From NCBI GenBank assembly GCA_023954015.1, contig JAMLIS010000002.1, forward strand, positions 344,054 to 408,053: a DNA stretch of 64,000 nt, read 5' to 3'. The notes under the pieces are model-generated. The model was not told the origin of the DNA and searched no databases. It worked only from the letters and a program-made list of their open reading frames with translations. The DNA is from Burkholderiaceae bacterium. GTDB lineage: Bacteria > Pseudomonadota > Gammaproteobacteria > Burkholderiales > Burkholderiaceae_E. Both the position numbers and the translations under genes were made by a program. This document shows positions 1 to 9,110 of the stretch, in pieces. Within the stretch, counting starts at the first letter, position 1. The number at the start of each line of letters is the position of its first letter.

Positions 1-939
1 CGAGAGGAGTCTTCGGAACATGTCGACCAGACCGCGCCGGAAGGTGATGACCAGAACGATCATCAGCATCCCGTAGACCATGACGTTCAGGCGGCCGAGC
101 GGACGCACGATCTCGTCGAGGACGGCGAACAGGATGGCGCCGAGCACCGGCCCCGGCAGGGTGCCCATTCCGCCGAGCAGCAAGCTGACCAGGACGACGA
201 CGTCGATGCTCACCAGCGAATAGACGCTCGGGCTGATGAAGCCGCCGTACCAGGCGTGCACGACCCCGATCGCGCCGAGCAGGGTCGAGCCGATCGTGGC
301 CGCCAGGACCTTGTAGAAGACGACGTCGATCCCCGCCAGTTCCGCGGCGAGCTCGTCGTCGGCGATCGCCCGGAACGCCGTGCCCGCGCGCGAATGCAGC
401 AACAGCAGGTACAGCAGCAGCGAGCACGCCAGCAGCACGAGAATGGCGTAGTAGCTCGCCGGCGTGCTCGCCAGCAACGACGGAGCGAGTGCGCTGGTGT
501 CGATCCCGGTCTCCCCGTTGGTGAACGTGCGCAACCCGAGCACGAGCTGATGGAAGATCATCGAGAAGACCAGCGTCACGATTCCCACGAAGATGATGCC
601 CAGGCCGCGGCGCACCGACACGTAGCTGAACAGCCCGCCCAGCAGGGCCGCGCACGCGATGCCGAGCGGCATCGTCGCCCACGGCGAGAAGCCGTAGCGT
701 GCCGTCAGGACCACGGACACGTAGCCGGCGCATCCCGCCAGCGCGCCGACGCACAGGAAGAGCTGCCGCGTGTGCCCGAAGATCACGTTGAAGGCGACCG
801 CATACACCATGTAGATCAGCGTCAGCGACGCCAGCCGCATGTAGTGCCCGCTGCCCCCGAGGAGGAGCGGCACCAGCGCGAGCGCGGCCGTGATGCCGAC
901 GAGGGCGATCCAGTCGCTGCGGTACGAGGCTCGGGTCAT
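1..939 (-). CDS. livM: Branched-chain amino acid-type ABC transporter permease LivM (3' end cut by window edge)
   Basis: Inner-membrane permease subunit of a HAAT-family ABC importer. The frame starts at the ATG read leftwards from 939, overlaps the TGA of the upstream permease gene (ATGA), and stays open to base 1. The 313 codons present cover nearly the whole usual LivM length (about 320-340). Hydrophobic segments alternate throughout, and the family-typical region 'SLLLGGMGTLPGPVLGA' lies near the end. It is the last gene of the minus-strand set receptor-LivG-LivF-LivH-LivM. The ligand is not known; the neighbouring aromatic catabolic genes make an aromatic or other carboxylic acid as likely as an amino acid. 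The C-terminal few residues lie outside the window. Confidence 0.9.
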   Translation of the reverse strand, partial: MTRASYRSDWIALVGITAALALVPLLLGGSGHYMRLASLTLIYMVYAVAFNVIFGHTRQLFLCVGALAGCAGYVSVVLTARYGFSPWATMPLGIACAALLGGLFSYVSVRRGLGIIFVGIVTLVFSMIFHQLVLGLRTFTNGETGIDTSALAPSLLASTPASYYAILVLLACSLLLYLLLLHSRAGTAFRAIADDELAAELAGIDVVFYKVLAATIGSTLLGAIGVVHAWYGGFISPSVYSLVSIDVVVLVSLLLGGMGTLPGPVLGAILFAVLDEIVRPLGRLNVMVYGMLMIVLVITFRRGLVDMFRRLLS

Positions 940-1793
940 GCGCGACGGGCGAACAGCCCCTGCGGGCGCAGCAGGATGGTCAAGGCGGCCGCGGCGAGCA
1001 GGATCAGCAGCGTGAAGTACGCACCTACGTAATAGCTCGCGAACGCGTTGATGACACCGAGCAGGACGCCGGCCGCGAGCGTGCCGTTGATGCTGCGCAC
1101 CCCGCCGACCACAGCGACGATCAGCGCGAAGTTGGTCAGCTCGTTGCCCATCTCGGTGCCGAGCGACGAGAACAGGCCCTGTGCGATCGCGCCCAGCCCC
1201 GCCATCATCGCGCCCAGCACGACGATGAGCGTGCGGATCTTCGTCGAGTCGATTCCGCACAGTCCCGCGCCGACCTCGTTCTGCATGATCGACCGGATCA
1301 CCTTGCCCAGCAGCGTCGTCTCGAGGAACGCGTACAGCAAGGCGAACGCGAGCAGCGCGATGCCCGCCACCACCGCGCTCGCCGTACGGATCGTGACGCC
1401 GCCCACGGTGAACGAAGGAGCCGGCAGCTGCAACGTCAACGCCACGTCGGCATACCGGTAGTCGAGGAATCCGTTGACGACGAACGACAGGCCGAGCGTG
1501 ATCAGCAACCCGAGCAGCAACCGTTCCTCGCCCGTGGCCCGATACGCCGGAACGAGCAGCGTGCGGTCGACGACGAACCCGAACAATCCGGTAACGGCGA
1601 TCCCGAGGACGCACGCCAGCCACGCGGCGACGCCCTGGTCGATGAACACCGCCGCCGCGATGCCGGCGACGACCGCGAACTGTCCGTGCGCGAGATTGAG
1701 CACGCCGCCCAGCCCGAAGATCAACGTGATGCCGACGGCCATCAGCGACAGCTGCAGTCCTTGGACGATTCCGTCCACCAATATGGCCATCAC
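936..1793 (-). CDS. livH: Branched-chain amino acid-type ABC transporter permease LivH
   Basis: Inner-membrane permease of 285 residues, the usual LivH length, pairing with the adjacent LivM. The N-terminus 'GLQLSLMAVGITLIFGLGGVLNLAHGQF' carries the LivH signature (a hydrophobic segment followed by NLAHG). The C-terminal part contains the permease/ATPase coupling loop region, with Gly-rich 'VVGGVRSINGTLAAG'. The start is ambiguous between two consecutive ATGs (1793 and 1790). It lies 3 bp after the LivF stop and overlaps livM by 4 bp, so it is part of the same transcript. Confidence 0.93.
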   Translation of the reverse strand: MMAILVDGIVQGLQLSLMAVGITLIFGLGGVLNLAHGQFAVVAGIAAAVFIDQGVAAWLACVLGIAVTGLFGFVVDRTLLVPAYRATGEERLLLGLLITLGLSFVVNGFLDYRYADVALTLQLPAPSFTVGGVTIRTASAVVAGIALLAFALLYAFLETTLLGKVIRSIMQNEVGAGLCGIDSTKIRTLIVVLGAMMAGLGAIAQGLFSSLGTEMGNELTNFALIVAVVGGVRSINGTLAAGVLLGVINAFASYYVGAYFTLLILLAAAALTILLRPQGLFARRA

Positions 1794-1796
1794 GGC

Positions 1797-2507
1797 TCAG
1801 GTCATCCCGAGATAGGACTGCCGGATCTGCGGGTTGCCCAGCAGGTCCTGCGACCGACCGGACAGGCGAATCGATCCGTTCTCCAGCACGTAGGCCCGCT
1901 CGGCGAACGAAAGCGCATGCGGCACCTGCTGCTCGGCGAGCAGGATGGTCAACCCCTCGCCCTTGAGCAGGCCGAGCTGGCGATACATCTCGCTCACGAA
2001 GCGCGGAGCCAGGCCGGTGGACGGCTCGTCGAGCAGCAGGATGCCCGGACGCGCCATCAGGCCTCGGCCGACGGCCAGCATCTGCTGTTCGCCGCCGCTC
2101 AGCGTTCCTGCCATCTGCCGCCGGCGCTCGCGCAACCGGGGGAACAGGCCGAAGACGAAATCGAGTCGCTCGGCGCGCGCACCGTACTTCGTGTAGGCGC
2201 CGAGCTCGAGATTCTCGATCACGGTCATCTGCGGGAACAGCTCGCGCTCGGCGGGCACGTACACCACGCCGCGCTTGACCGTCTCGTGGTGACGAAGCCC
2301 GTCGATGCGCTCGCCGCGATACCGGACCTGCCCGCCACGGCAGCCGAGCACTCCGGCGATCGCCTTGAACAGCGTCGTCTTGCCCGCACCGTTCGGGCCG
2401 ATGACCGCGACCGCCTCGCCCTCGCGTACTTCGAGGTTCGCTGCGCGAACGATTCGCACGTCGCCGTAAGCTACGTCCAGCTCCGCGACTTCGAGCAGCG
2501 CACTCAC
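1797..2507 (-). CDS. livF: ABC transporter ATP-binding protein LivF
   Basis: Cytoplasmic ATPase of 236 residues powering the HAAT importer. The Walker A motif is 'GPNGAGKTT', the ABC signature is 'LSGGEQQM', and Walker B is 'ILLLDEPSTGL'. The short C-terminus and the sequence 'VYVPAERELFPQMTV' are typical of LivF rather than LivG. The start ATG overlaps the LivG stop (2504-2507), which indicates translational coupling. Confidence 0.95.
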   Translation of the reverse strand: MSALLEVAELDVAYGDVRIVRAANLEVREGEAVAVIGPNGAGKTTLFKAIAGVLGCRGGQVRYRGERIDGLRHHETVKRGVVYVPAERELFPQMTVIENLELGAYTKYGARAERLDFVFGLFPRLRERRRQMAGTLSGGEQQMLAVGRGLMARPGILLLDEPSTGLAPRFVSEMYRQLGLLKGEGLTILLAEQQVPHALSFAERAYVLENGSIRLSGRSQDLLGNPQIRQSYLGMT

Positions 2508-3250
2508 TCGCCGACGCCCAGGTAGGCGTCGATCACCGCCTGGTTCGCGGTGATCTCGGCGGGAGTGCCGACGCCGATCACCTGGCCGAAATTGAGCACG
2601 AGCACCCGCTCGGCAACGCCCATGATCGCCTTGATCACATGCTCGACCCAGATGATCGCCACGCCGAGTTCGTCGCGGATGCGGCGAATCAGCGCCATGG
2701 CTTCCTGCATCTCGGCCGGGTTCAAGCCGCTCATCGCCTCGTCGAGCAGCAGCAATCGCGGATGCATCGCCAGCGCCCGGGCGATTTCGAGCATGCGCTT
2801 TTCCTGAAGCGTGAGATCTTCCGGCGCCTCGTCGCTGCGGTCGGAGAGCCCCATGAGTTCGAGCAGGAAGTCGGGGTCGAGACGCACCGCGCCGCGCGCC
2901 TGGCTGCGATCCCTGCCGCCGAAGAGCGCTCCCACCGCGACGTTGTCGCGAATGCTCATTCCCGGGAAGCAGCGCGGGGTCTGCAGCACCCTCGCCACGC
3001 CCCGCCGGGCGAGTTGATGGGGTCGCAGTCCGGTGACGTCGGCCCCCTGGAAGATCACCCTGCCCCGGCTCGGCGAGAGGGCTCCGCTGATCAGGCTGAG
3101 CAGGGTGGACTTGCCGGCGCCATTCGGCCCGATCAATCCGAGGATCTCGCCGCCGGCGACCCGCAGGCCGACGTCGCGCAATACCGTCAGGCCCCCGAAG
3201 CGCAGCGTCAATGCTTCTGTCTCGAGCAACGCCTCACTGTTCGGGGACAT
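2504..3250 (-). CDS. livG: ABC transporter ATP-binding protein LivG
   Basis: Second cytoplasmic ATPase of the importer, 248 residues. Walker A is 'GPNGAGKST', Walker B 'LLLLDEAMSGL', and the LivG-type 'RVLQTPRCFPGMSIRDNV' and 'WVEHVIKAI' segments are present. The ABC signature segment reads 'LTLQEKRMLEIARAL' rather than a canonical LSGGQ, which is common for LivG. The ATG lies inside the last codons of the receptor gene (17-bp overlap), so it is likely co-translated. Confidence 0.94.
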   Translation of the reverse strand: MSPNSEALLETEALTLRFGGLTVLRDVGLRVAGGEILGLIGPNGAGKSTLLSLISGALSPSRGRVIFQGADVTGLRPHQLARRGVARVLQTPRCFPGMSIRDNVAVGALFGGRDRSQARGAVRLDPDFLLELMGLSDRSDEAPEDLTLQEKRMLEIARALAMHPRLLLLDEAMSGLNPAEMQEAMALIRRIRDELGVAIIWVEHVIKAIMGVAERVLVLNFGQVIGVGTPAEITANQAVIDAYLGVGE

Positions 3251-4421
3251 ACGGTTGCACGGGCGGTGAACGGAAGATGACCTTCGTTCGCCAGTTCGCG
3301 CCGGCGTTCACCGCTCCGGGATCGCCCTTCTCGTACGTGTAGAGCAGCGGCTTGGCCCCCTTCATCTCGCCCCATTCGGTGTACGACAGCGGCCAGCCGT
3401 AGCCGGGCTGGTCGAACGTGCCTTCGCGAATCGCCTTCGCGATCACTTCCGGTTCGACCGAACCGGTGCGCTGGATCGCATCCGCAACCATCTTGACGAT
3501 CACGTATCCCGAGAACGAGTTGTCCTCGAACATGCGCTTGTAGGTCTTGTTGAAGCGTTCGGCGAGCGCCTTGTATGCCGGATGTTCGAAGTCGGCGCAG
3601 GTGTAGTCGGCATACCGGCCGAACATCGATTCGCCGACCCGCTGAACCATGAACTCCGTGGGGTACCACGGCCCGATGATCTGTCCCTTCATCCCGAGCT
3701 CGATCGCCTGGCGCGTGATCGTGGGCGTTCCGGGCGGATGCCCGAGCGCGATGATCATCTCGGGATCGAGTTGCTGCATCTTGCGCAGGTAGGGGGTGAA
3801 GTCCTTCTCGGGCACCGGGGCGACTTCCATCTGCAACTGCACGCCCGGCAACGGCTTGATCATCTCGTCGATGGCCACGCGGGCCGAGTGGCCCCACGCG
3901 TAATCGGCGACGATCGCGCCGACGCGCGTGATCTTGCGCTCCTTGATCATCGCGGCAAGCGTCTCCACGCTCTCGGGCGCTGCCGGCAGGCAGGTGCGAA
4001 AGGTGTAGCGACTGTTCCTGCGAAGGATCTCGTGCGAGCCCGACTTGTCGAGGAGGTACGGTACGTGCGCGGCCTCGGCCTGCCGCGAGACGGCGAGGCC
4101 CACGTCGCTCGAGATCGTTCCCCCGGCGGCGACGACCCCCTCGCGCTCGACCATGTAGCGGAAGGCGGTGATTCCTTCGTTCGGGTTGTTCCGGTCGTCC
4201 CGCTCGATCACCTCGAGTTTGCGGCCGAGCACGCCGCCCTTCTCGTTGATCTCGTCGATTGCCATCTTCATGCCGTCACGAACCTGGATTCCCCAGGGCG
4301 TGAACGGGCCGCTCAGCGACGAGACGAATCCGATCTTGATCGTCGACTGCGCGTGAACCGTACCGGCCAGCGCGAGCGCCGCCGCTGCGATGCCCAGCAT
4401 CGCCGTCCGCCGTCCCGACAT
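3234..4421 (-). CDS. HAAT-family periplasmic substrate-binding protein
   Basis: Periplasmic receptor for the LivGFHM set, 395 residues. The start at 4421 is preferred over an in-frame ATG 51 bp upstream because a strong GGAGGAG ribosome site sits 5-12 bases ahead, and a clean signal peptide follows: 'MSGRRTAMLGIAAAALALAG' with predicted cleavage after VHA. The mature protein begins 'STIKIGFVSSLSGPF', the type 1 periplasmic binding fold typical of LivJ/amide-binding receptors. It also has 'GLAVSRQAEAAHVPYLLDKSG'. The ligand cannot be read from sequence. It is the first gene of the operon, downstream of a sigma70-like promoter. Confidence 0.93.
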   Translation of the reverse strand: MSGRRTAMLGIAAAALALAGTVHAQSTIKIGFVSSLSGPFTPWGIQVRDGMKMAIDEINEKGGVLGRKLEVIERDDRNNPNEGITAFRYMVEREGVVAAGGTISSDVGLAVSRQAEAAHVPYLLDKSGSHEILRRNSRYTFRTCLPAAPESVETLAAMIKERKITRVGAIVADYAWGHSARVAIDEMIKPLPGVQLQMEVAPVPEKDFTPYLRKMQQLDPEMIIALGHPPGTPTITRQAIELGMKGQIIGPWYPTEFMVQRVGESMFGRYADYTCADFEHPAYKALAERFNKTYKRMFEDNSFSGYVIVKMVADAIQRTGSVEPEVIAKAIREGTFDQPGYGWPLSYTEWGEMKGAKPLLYTYEKGDPGAVNAGANWRTKVIFRSPPVQPYVPEQ

Positions 4422-4501
4422 GATGTCTCCTCCGTTGTCCGGGTTTATCCACCCGTTCGATCTGGAACGCATTGCTGCGTCGTTCGCGATCTAGTCAGAA
4501 G

Positions 4502-4530
4502 AATATTCGGAAATCCATGAGCGATGTCAA
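4502..4530 (-). promoter_or_regulatory. Predicted sigma70 promoter for the livJ-type/livGFHM operon
   Basis: Read on the minus strand there is a perfect -35 TTGACA (4530-4525), a 17-base spacer and AATATT (4507-4502, 4 of 6 matches to TATAAT). Transcription would begin near 4495, leaving a leader of about 75 bases before the receptor ATG at 4421. It lies between the LysR gene and the receptor, so the importer can be expressed separately from the regulator. Confidence 0.6.
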
Positions 4531-4580
4531 GGATCGCAGCTGGTCGTGGGCAAGGGCCTCGCACGCTCGCAGCAGCGGCT

Positions 4581-5534
4581 TCACTGCGTTTCGCCGGCAT
4601 GGACGGCCGTACGCAATTCGATGAAAAGATCCGGCGCGAACTGCTCGAGCTCGTCGAACAACGCCTTGACCGTCGCCGGCATGAGTCGTCGCTCGTTGAT
4701 CACTCCGTAGACGCACAGCGGCGTGCAGCGCAGCGCCGGCAACACCTGTGCCAGGCTGTTGTCGCGAACTTCTCCGTTGCAGAAGCTCGCCACCGTTCGC
4801 GTCACTCCCAGTCCGCCGATCGCCATCTGCTTGCGCACGCTCGCATTCGAACTGCAAAACCGCGCACCGGAGATCGGTACGTCCACGGTCCGGCCCTGCG
4901 CGTCGTTGAACCGCCACTGCAGATCCTGCGAAGACGCGATCAGCGGTACCTGCGCCAGGTCCCCGGGATCCTCGATCGGCAGGTGCCGGGCCAGGAATGC
5001 GGGTGAAGCGAACAGTCCCCGTTCCAGCATGAAGACGCGGCACGAGACGACGCCCGAATCGCCGAGGTTTCCGTCGGTCATCACGAAGACGACGTCGTAG
5101 CCGCTGCCGAAAAGTTCGCGGATCGGTGCGTACTGCACGTCCAGCGTGACCTCGAGCTGCGGGTTGCGCGAAACGAGCCTCCTCACCACCGAAGCAAGGT
5201 GGTGCGCGCCGAATTCGTAGGGAGCCGCGATGCGCAGCGAACCGACGACCTGCCCGCTCGACGCGCGGAAGTCGGACGTGATGCGGTCGACCTGCGCAAT
5301 CAACGGAGCGATGTTCTCGTAGAGAAGCCGACCCCGATCGGTCAGGTGGAACTGCCGCTTCGTTCGATCGACCAGGCGAACGGACAGATTCTCTTCGAGA
5401 CGGCGCACAGAGAGGCTGAGGCTCGACTTGGGACGACCGAGGGCGCGCGCCGCGGCACCGATGCCACCGTGCTCGACGACCAGGCACAGGTCGATCAGGT
5501 CACTGGGCCACGCGTTTCTCATCGAGGCGTCCAT
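4581..5534 (-). CDS. LysR-family transcriptional regulator
   Basis: DNA-binding regulator of 317 residues. The N-terminal winged helix-turn-helix spans about residues 10-70 ('GGIGAAARALGRPKSSLSLS' then 'VRRLEENLSVRLVDRT'), followed by a periplasmic-binding-like effector domain ('VVGSLRIAAPYEFG', 'SGYDVVFVMTDG'). A second in-frame ATG 12 bases downstream (5522) is also possible. It is divergent from the cupin-reductase gene across a 111-bp gap and lies upstream of the importer in the same orientation, so either or both may be targets. The effector is unknown. Confidence 0.92.
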   Translation of the reverse strand: MDASMRNAWPSDLIDLCLVVEHGGIGAAARALGRPKSSLSLSVRRLEENLSVRLVDRTKRQFHLTDRGRLLYENIAPLIAQVDRITSDFRASSGQVVGSLRIAAPYEFGAHHLASVVRRLVSRNPQLEVTLDVQYAPIRELFGSGYDVVFVMTDGNLGDSGVVSCRVFMLERGLFASPAFLARHLPIEDPGDLAQVPLIASSQDLQWRFNDAQGRTVDVPISGARFCSSNASVRKQMAIGGLGVTRTVASFCNGEVRDNSLAQVLPALRCTPLCVYGVINERRLMPATVKALFDELEQFAPDLFIELRTAVHAGETQ

Positions 5535-5645
5535 CCCGCTGAACAGGGTGTCCGCGATCTTAGACCTAGTGCCGGCCCGTCGATGCGACTACCGTTTCCT
5601 CGAACAACAACGCGCCGGCAAGACGACGCCGGGGAGACACGAGAG

Positions 5646-6989
5646 ATGCGCAGTTTCGTCCTGAACGATTTCATCGAATACGACCCGCAGTTGCGGGTGC
5701 GCAAGCCGATCCTGAAGGTGCCCACGGTCGTCTCGGAGATCGTCTGCTACGAGCCGGGACAGAGCACCGCCACGCACCACCATCCGGTCCAGGACGAGAT
5801 CTGGGTCGTCCTCGAAGGCCACGGCGAAATATGGGTCGGCGAAGAACGCCTGGCCGTCGAACCGAGCAGCATGATCTTCATTCCGGCGGGTCTTCGCCAC
5901 GGGCTCGTCGCTCGCCAGGACAGCCGTCTCGTGCTGCTGTTCATCAAGAGCCCGGGCATCCCCGAAGCGGTATCGAGCGCGGCGCCGAGCGGCCCGGGCA
6001 GCACGGCGAGCGCCGTCCTGCCCACTCCGGCCTCGAAGCTGCGACTCGAGGTCACCGACATCCAGACGGAAGCGCGCGACGTACTGCAGGTCGAACTTCG
6101 CGCGTCCGACGGGGGGGAACTCCCCGCCTTCGAGCCCGGCGCGCACATCGCGATCGACCTGCCCGACGGGAAGATCCGTCATTACTCGCTGTGCAACGAC
6201 TGGCGCGAACGCGATCGCTACGTGCTCGGGGTCGCGCGATCGCCGCAAAGCCGGGGCGGCTCGCTGTTCGTTCACCAGGGGTTGCGCAAGGGCATGACGG
6301 TGGCGGCCGCTGCGCCGCGCAACGGCTTTCCGCTCGACGCGTCGGCCGAACGCTACCTGTTCCTCGCCGGCGGAATCGGCATCACGCCGATCCTCGCGAT
6401 GATCCGCTGGTGCGAGGCCAACGGCCGCCCCTGGCGACTGGCCTACGCGGTGCGCAGTGCGCAACGCGGCGCCTTTCTCGAAACGCTGTCGACGATCGGC
6501 GGCGGATCGGTTCACCTGCACTCGGACGATCGCGAATCGTGCGTGTTCGATCCGATCCCCTGGCTGGCTGGCGCACCGCAAGGCGAACACGTCTACTGCT
6601 GCGGTCCGGCACCGATGATGGCAGCCATCAAGAAAGCTGCGGCGCATCGCGATCCGGGCACGGTGCACTTCGAATATTTCAACGCACCGACCGACGACGC
6701 GCACGACGGCGTCGCGAACCGCAAGCCGTTCACGATCGAGCTCAAGCGCAGCGGGCGTTCCCTCGCCGTTCCGGCCGACAAGACCGTGCTCGAGATCCTC
6801 GAGCAGAACGGCTTGCGTGTAGTCAGTTCCTGCCGGGAGGGTACGTGCCGCACCTGCGAAACCGGCGTGTGCGAAGGCACCGTCGAACACCGCGACTACT
6901 GCCTGACTCCGGAGGAGCAGCGCGAGAGCAAGACGATGATGGTCTGCGTCTCTCGCGCGAAATCGGAGCGTCTGGTTCTCGACATATAG
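5646..6989 (+). CDS. Cupin domain fused to VanB/phthalate-dioxygenase-reductase-type oxidoreductase
   Basis: A 447-residue two-part protein. Residues 1-105 form a cupin with metal ligands H44-H46, E51 and H85 ('PAGLRHG'). Residues 130-447 form a class IA reductase with FMN motif 'RHYSL' (178-182), NAD-binding 'GGIGITP' (242-248) and 'CCGP' (318-321), and a C-terminal plant-type [2Fe-2S] domain with C396, C401, C404 and C434. Such reductases pass electrons from NAD(P)H to Rieske oxygenases. No Rieske oxygenase gene is next to it. The start was chosen at ATG 5646 behind GGGGAG and because the cupin begins there; the frame is open further upstream into the divergent regulator. The cupin might act as a sensor or isomerase; this is inference. 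Confidence 0.88.
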   Translation: MRSFVLNDFIEYDPQLRVRKPILKVPTVVSEIVCYEPGQSTATHHHPVQDEIWVVLEGHGEIWVGEERLAVEPSSMIFIPAGLRHGLVARQDSRLVLLFIKSPGIPEAVSSAAPSGPGSTASAVLPTPASKLRLEVTDIQTEARDVLQVELRASDGGELPAFEPGAHIAIDLPDGKIRHYSLCNDWRERDRYVLGVARSPQSRGGSLFVHQGLRKGMTVAAAAPRNGFPLDASAERYLFLAGGIGITPILAMIRWCEANGRPWRLAYAVRSAQRGAFLETLSTIGGGSVHLHSDDRESCVFDPIPWLAGAPQGEHVYCCGPAPMMAAIKKAAAHRDPGTVHFEYFNAPTDDAHDGVANRKPFTIELKRSGRSLAVPADKTVLEILEQNGLRVVSSCREGTCRTCETGVCEGTVEHRDYCLTPEEQRESKTMMVCVSRAKSERLVLDI

Positions 6990-7021
6990 CGCAACTGCGC
7001 AACAACGGAGGAGACCGACAG

Positions 7022-8167
7022 ATGAGACTCTCTACATATCGCTTGCTCGCCGCGCTCGCACTGGCCGCCGTCGGCGCGACCGCCTGGGCAGCCGAATCGA
7101 TCCGGATCGGATCGGTGGTATCGGCAACCGGATCGGCCAGCATCATCGGCGATCCGCAGATGAAGACGCTGCAGATGTACGTCGATTCGATCAACCGGAA
7201 GGGCGGCGTCCTCGGCCGGCGGCTGGAGCTGGTCGCCTACGACGACGCCAGCGACGTCGGCAAGGCCAACTCGTTCACGAAACGCCTGATCGACAACGAT
7301 CGCGTGGACGTCATCATCGGCGGATCGATGAGCGGCGCCGCGATGTCGATGATTCCGCTGGTCGAACAGGCCGAGGTCCCGTTCATCACGATGGCCGGCG
7401 CGATCTCGATTGTCGAGCCGGCGAAGAAATGGGTGTTCAAGACGTCGCTGACCGACCGCATCGTCGCCGAAATGGTGTTCCGGGACATGCGCAAGCGCGG
7501 CATATCGAAGATCGCGCTGCTGAGCGAAAACAGCGGGTACGGTCAATCGGGCAAGACGCAGTCGGAGCTCGTTGCGTCGAAATACGGAATCGACATCGTA
7601 TCGAAGGAAACCTACGGCGCCACCGATGTCGACACGACGCCGCAACTGACGCGAATCAAGCAGAATCCGCAGGTGCAGGGCATCTTCGTCTTCGGCGCGG
7701 GCCAGGGACCCGCGGTGGTGACGCGCAACTTCCGGCAACTCGGAATGACGCGGCCGCTGTACCAGTCCTATGCGGTCTGCTCGAACGACTTCATCAAGCT
7801 CACGGGAGCCGCCGCCGACGGCACGCTGCTGCCGTGCACCGCGATGCTCGTTGCCGACGACCTGCCCGACAGCAATCCGCAGAAAGCCGTGGTAGCAGGC
7901 TACGCAACGGCCTATCGCGGCCTGTGGAAATCCGGGGTCTCGCATTTCGGCGGCTGCGCGTTCGACGCGCTGATGCTCTATCTCGACGCGGTCAAGCGCG
8001 CCGGCACCACCGACAAGGCAAAGGTACGCGACGCCATCGAGGCAACGAAGGGCATGGTGCTCACGGCGGGCACTTACAACATGACGAGCACGGATCACAT
8101 GGGCCTGGACGTGAACGCGTATCCGATGCTGGTGATTCGCAACGGCGGGTGGAAGCTGGCCGATTGA
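7022..8167 (+). CDS. HAAT-family periplasmic substrate-binding protein (orphan receptor)
   Basis: Exported receptor of 381 residues. It has a signal peptide 'MRLSTYRLLAALALAAVGAT' with cleavage after WAA, then the type 1 binding-protein start 'ESIRIGSVVSATGSASIIG'. It has a strong ribosome site (GGAGGAG) 9-15 bases before ATG 7022. It lies 32 bp after the reductase gene with no permease or ATPase genes on its strand, so it probably feeds the minus-strand LivGFHM set 3 kb away. Aromatic-degradation neighbours suggest an aromatic acid ligand. Confidence 0.9.
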   Translation: MRLSTYRLLAALALAAVGATAWAAESIRIGSVVSATGSASIIGDPQMKTLQMYVDSINRKGGVLGRRLELVAYDDASDVGKANSFTKRLIDNDRVDVIIGGSMSGAAMSMIPLVEQAEVPFITMAGAISIVEPAKKWVFKTSLTDRIVAEMVFRDMRKRGISKIALLSENSGYGQSGKTQSELVASKYGIDIVSKETYGATDVDTTPQLTRIKQNPQVQGIFVFGAGQGPAVVTRNFRQLGMTRPLYQSYAVCSNDFIKLTGAAADGTLLPCTAMLVADDLPDSNPQKAVVAGYATAYRGLWKSGVSHFGGCAFDALMLYLDAVKRAGTTDKAKVRDAIEATKGMVLTAGTYNMTSTDHMGLDVNAYPMLVIRNGGWKLAD

Positions 8168-8211
8168 CCGGATCGAGGTATCCGCCCGCGGCACACTCTG
8201 CGGAGCGACGC

Positions 8212-8241
8212 CCCGGCGCTGCGGCGAACCGAAGCGCCGGG
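8212..8241 (+). terminator. Stem-loop after the receptor gene, possible terminator or mRNA-stabilising hairpin
   Basis: CCCGGCGCT (8212-8220) and AGCGCCGGG (8233-8241) form a perfect 9-bp GC stem with a 12-base loop, 45 bp after the receptor stop. No U-tract follows, so a rho-independent terminator is not well supported. Such hairpins often protect highly expressed receptor mRNAs. Confidence 0.35.
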
Positions 8242-8300
8242 TACTGGACTTGTGCCGCGCATTCCCTAAGATTCGTCGTCGCCCGCCCGCTCGCCGAACC

Positions 8301-9110
8301 ATGCACGAACCCGAGATCCTCTTCGATGTCGACGACCGCGTCGGCATCCTTACGCTGAACCGCCCGCGCTCGCTGAACAGCCTCACGCTCGATTCCACGC
8401 GGGCGCTGCTCGGCATGCTGCGCGACATCGGCAGCGATCGTTCGCTGCGCGCACTGGTCGTCACCGGCGCCGGCCGCGGGTTCTGCGCAGGCTGGCAACT
8501 CGACGACGAAGAACTCCCCGGCCTGCCGGGCGAATCGCTCGGCGTGCGCCAGGCGCACCTGATGGCCGAGTACTTCAACCCGGTGATCCAGGCGCTGCAC
8601 GACCTGCCGGTCCCGGTCGTTGCCGCGGTCAACGGAGTCAGCGCCGGCGGCGGTGTCGGCATCGCCCTGGCCGCCGACGTGGCCGTCGCGGCCGAGTCGG
8701 CGTCGTTCGTCCTCACCTACGCACCCAGGCTGGGACTGCTTCCCGACCTGGGGCTCACCTGGAAGCTGCCGCGCCTGATCGGCTGGGCGCGCACGCAGGC
8801 CGTCACCCTGCTCGGCGAGCGCGTCACCGCCACCGAGGCGGCACAATGGGGAATGATCTGGCGCGCCGTCCCCGATGCCGACCTGCGCGCAACGGCCATG
8901 GCGCTCGCCGTGCGAATGGCCGCATCGCCCCCGGGAATCGCACGCGAATTGCGCCACGCGCACGAAGTCGCGCAGCAGCACGACCTGGCGGCGCAGATGG
9001 ACTACGAGCGAGTGCGTCAACGCGTACTGCTCGATACGCCCGCCTTTGGCGAAGGCGTGGCCGCCTTCCGCGAGAAGCGCATGCCCGACTTTCACGGAGA
9101 CGAACCGTGA
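8301..9110 (+). CDS. Enoyl-CoA hydratase/isomerase family protein (PaaG-like)
   Basis: Crotonase-fold protein of 269 residues. It has the oxyanion-hole motif 'GRGFCAGWQL' and 'NGVSAGGGVGIALAAD'. The segment 'LGLLPDLGLTWKLPRLIG' places an acidic residue (Asp) where PaaG-type isomerases have their catalytic Asp, rather than the Glu pair of classic hydratases. This suggests a ring 1,2-epoxyphenylacetyl-CoA isomerase-like or related double-bond isomerase. ATG 8301 is chosen over an in-frame upstream ATG because the family N-terminus starts there. It is followed by a GTGA overlap with the next gene. Confidence 0.88.
   Translation: MHEPEILFDVDDRVGILTLNRPRSLNSLTLDSTRALLGMLRDIGSDRSLRALVVTGAGRGFCAGWQLDDEELPGLPGESLGVRQAHLMAEYFNPVIQALHDLPVPVVAAVNGVSAGGGVGIALAADVAVAAESASFVLTYAPRLGLLPDLGLTWKLPRLIGWARTQAVTLLGERVTATEAAQWGMIWRAVPDADLRATAMALAVRMAASPPGIARELRHAHEVAQQHDLAAQMDYERVRQRVLLDTPAFGEGVAAFREKRMPDFHGDEP

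Noticed and set aside
4945..4950. Single GGTACC inside the LysR gene (and another at 38291-38296 in a receptor gene) as further TetR sites
   Set aside because: Neither has the second element 20 bp away and both lie within coding sequence.
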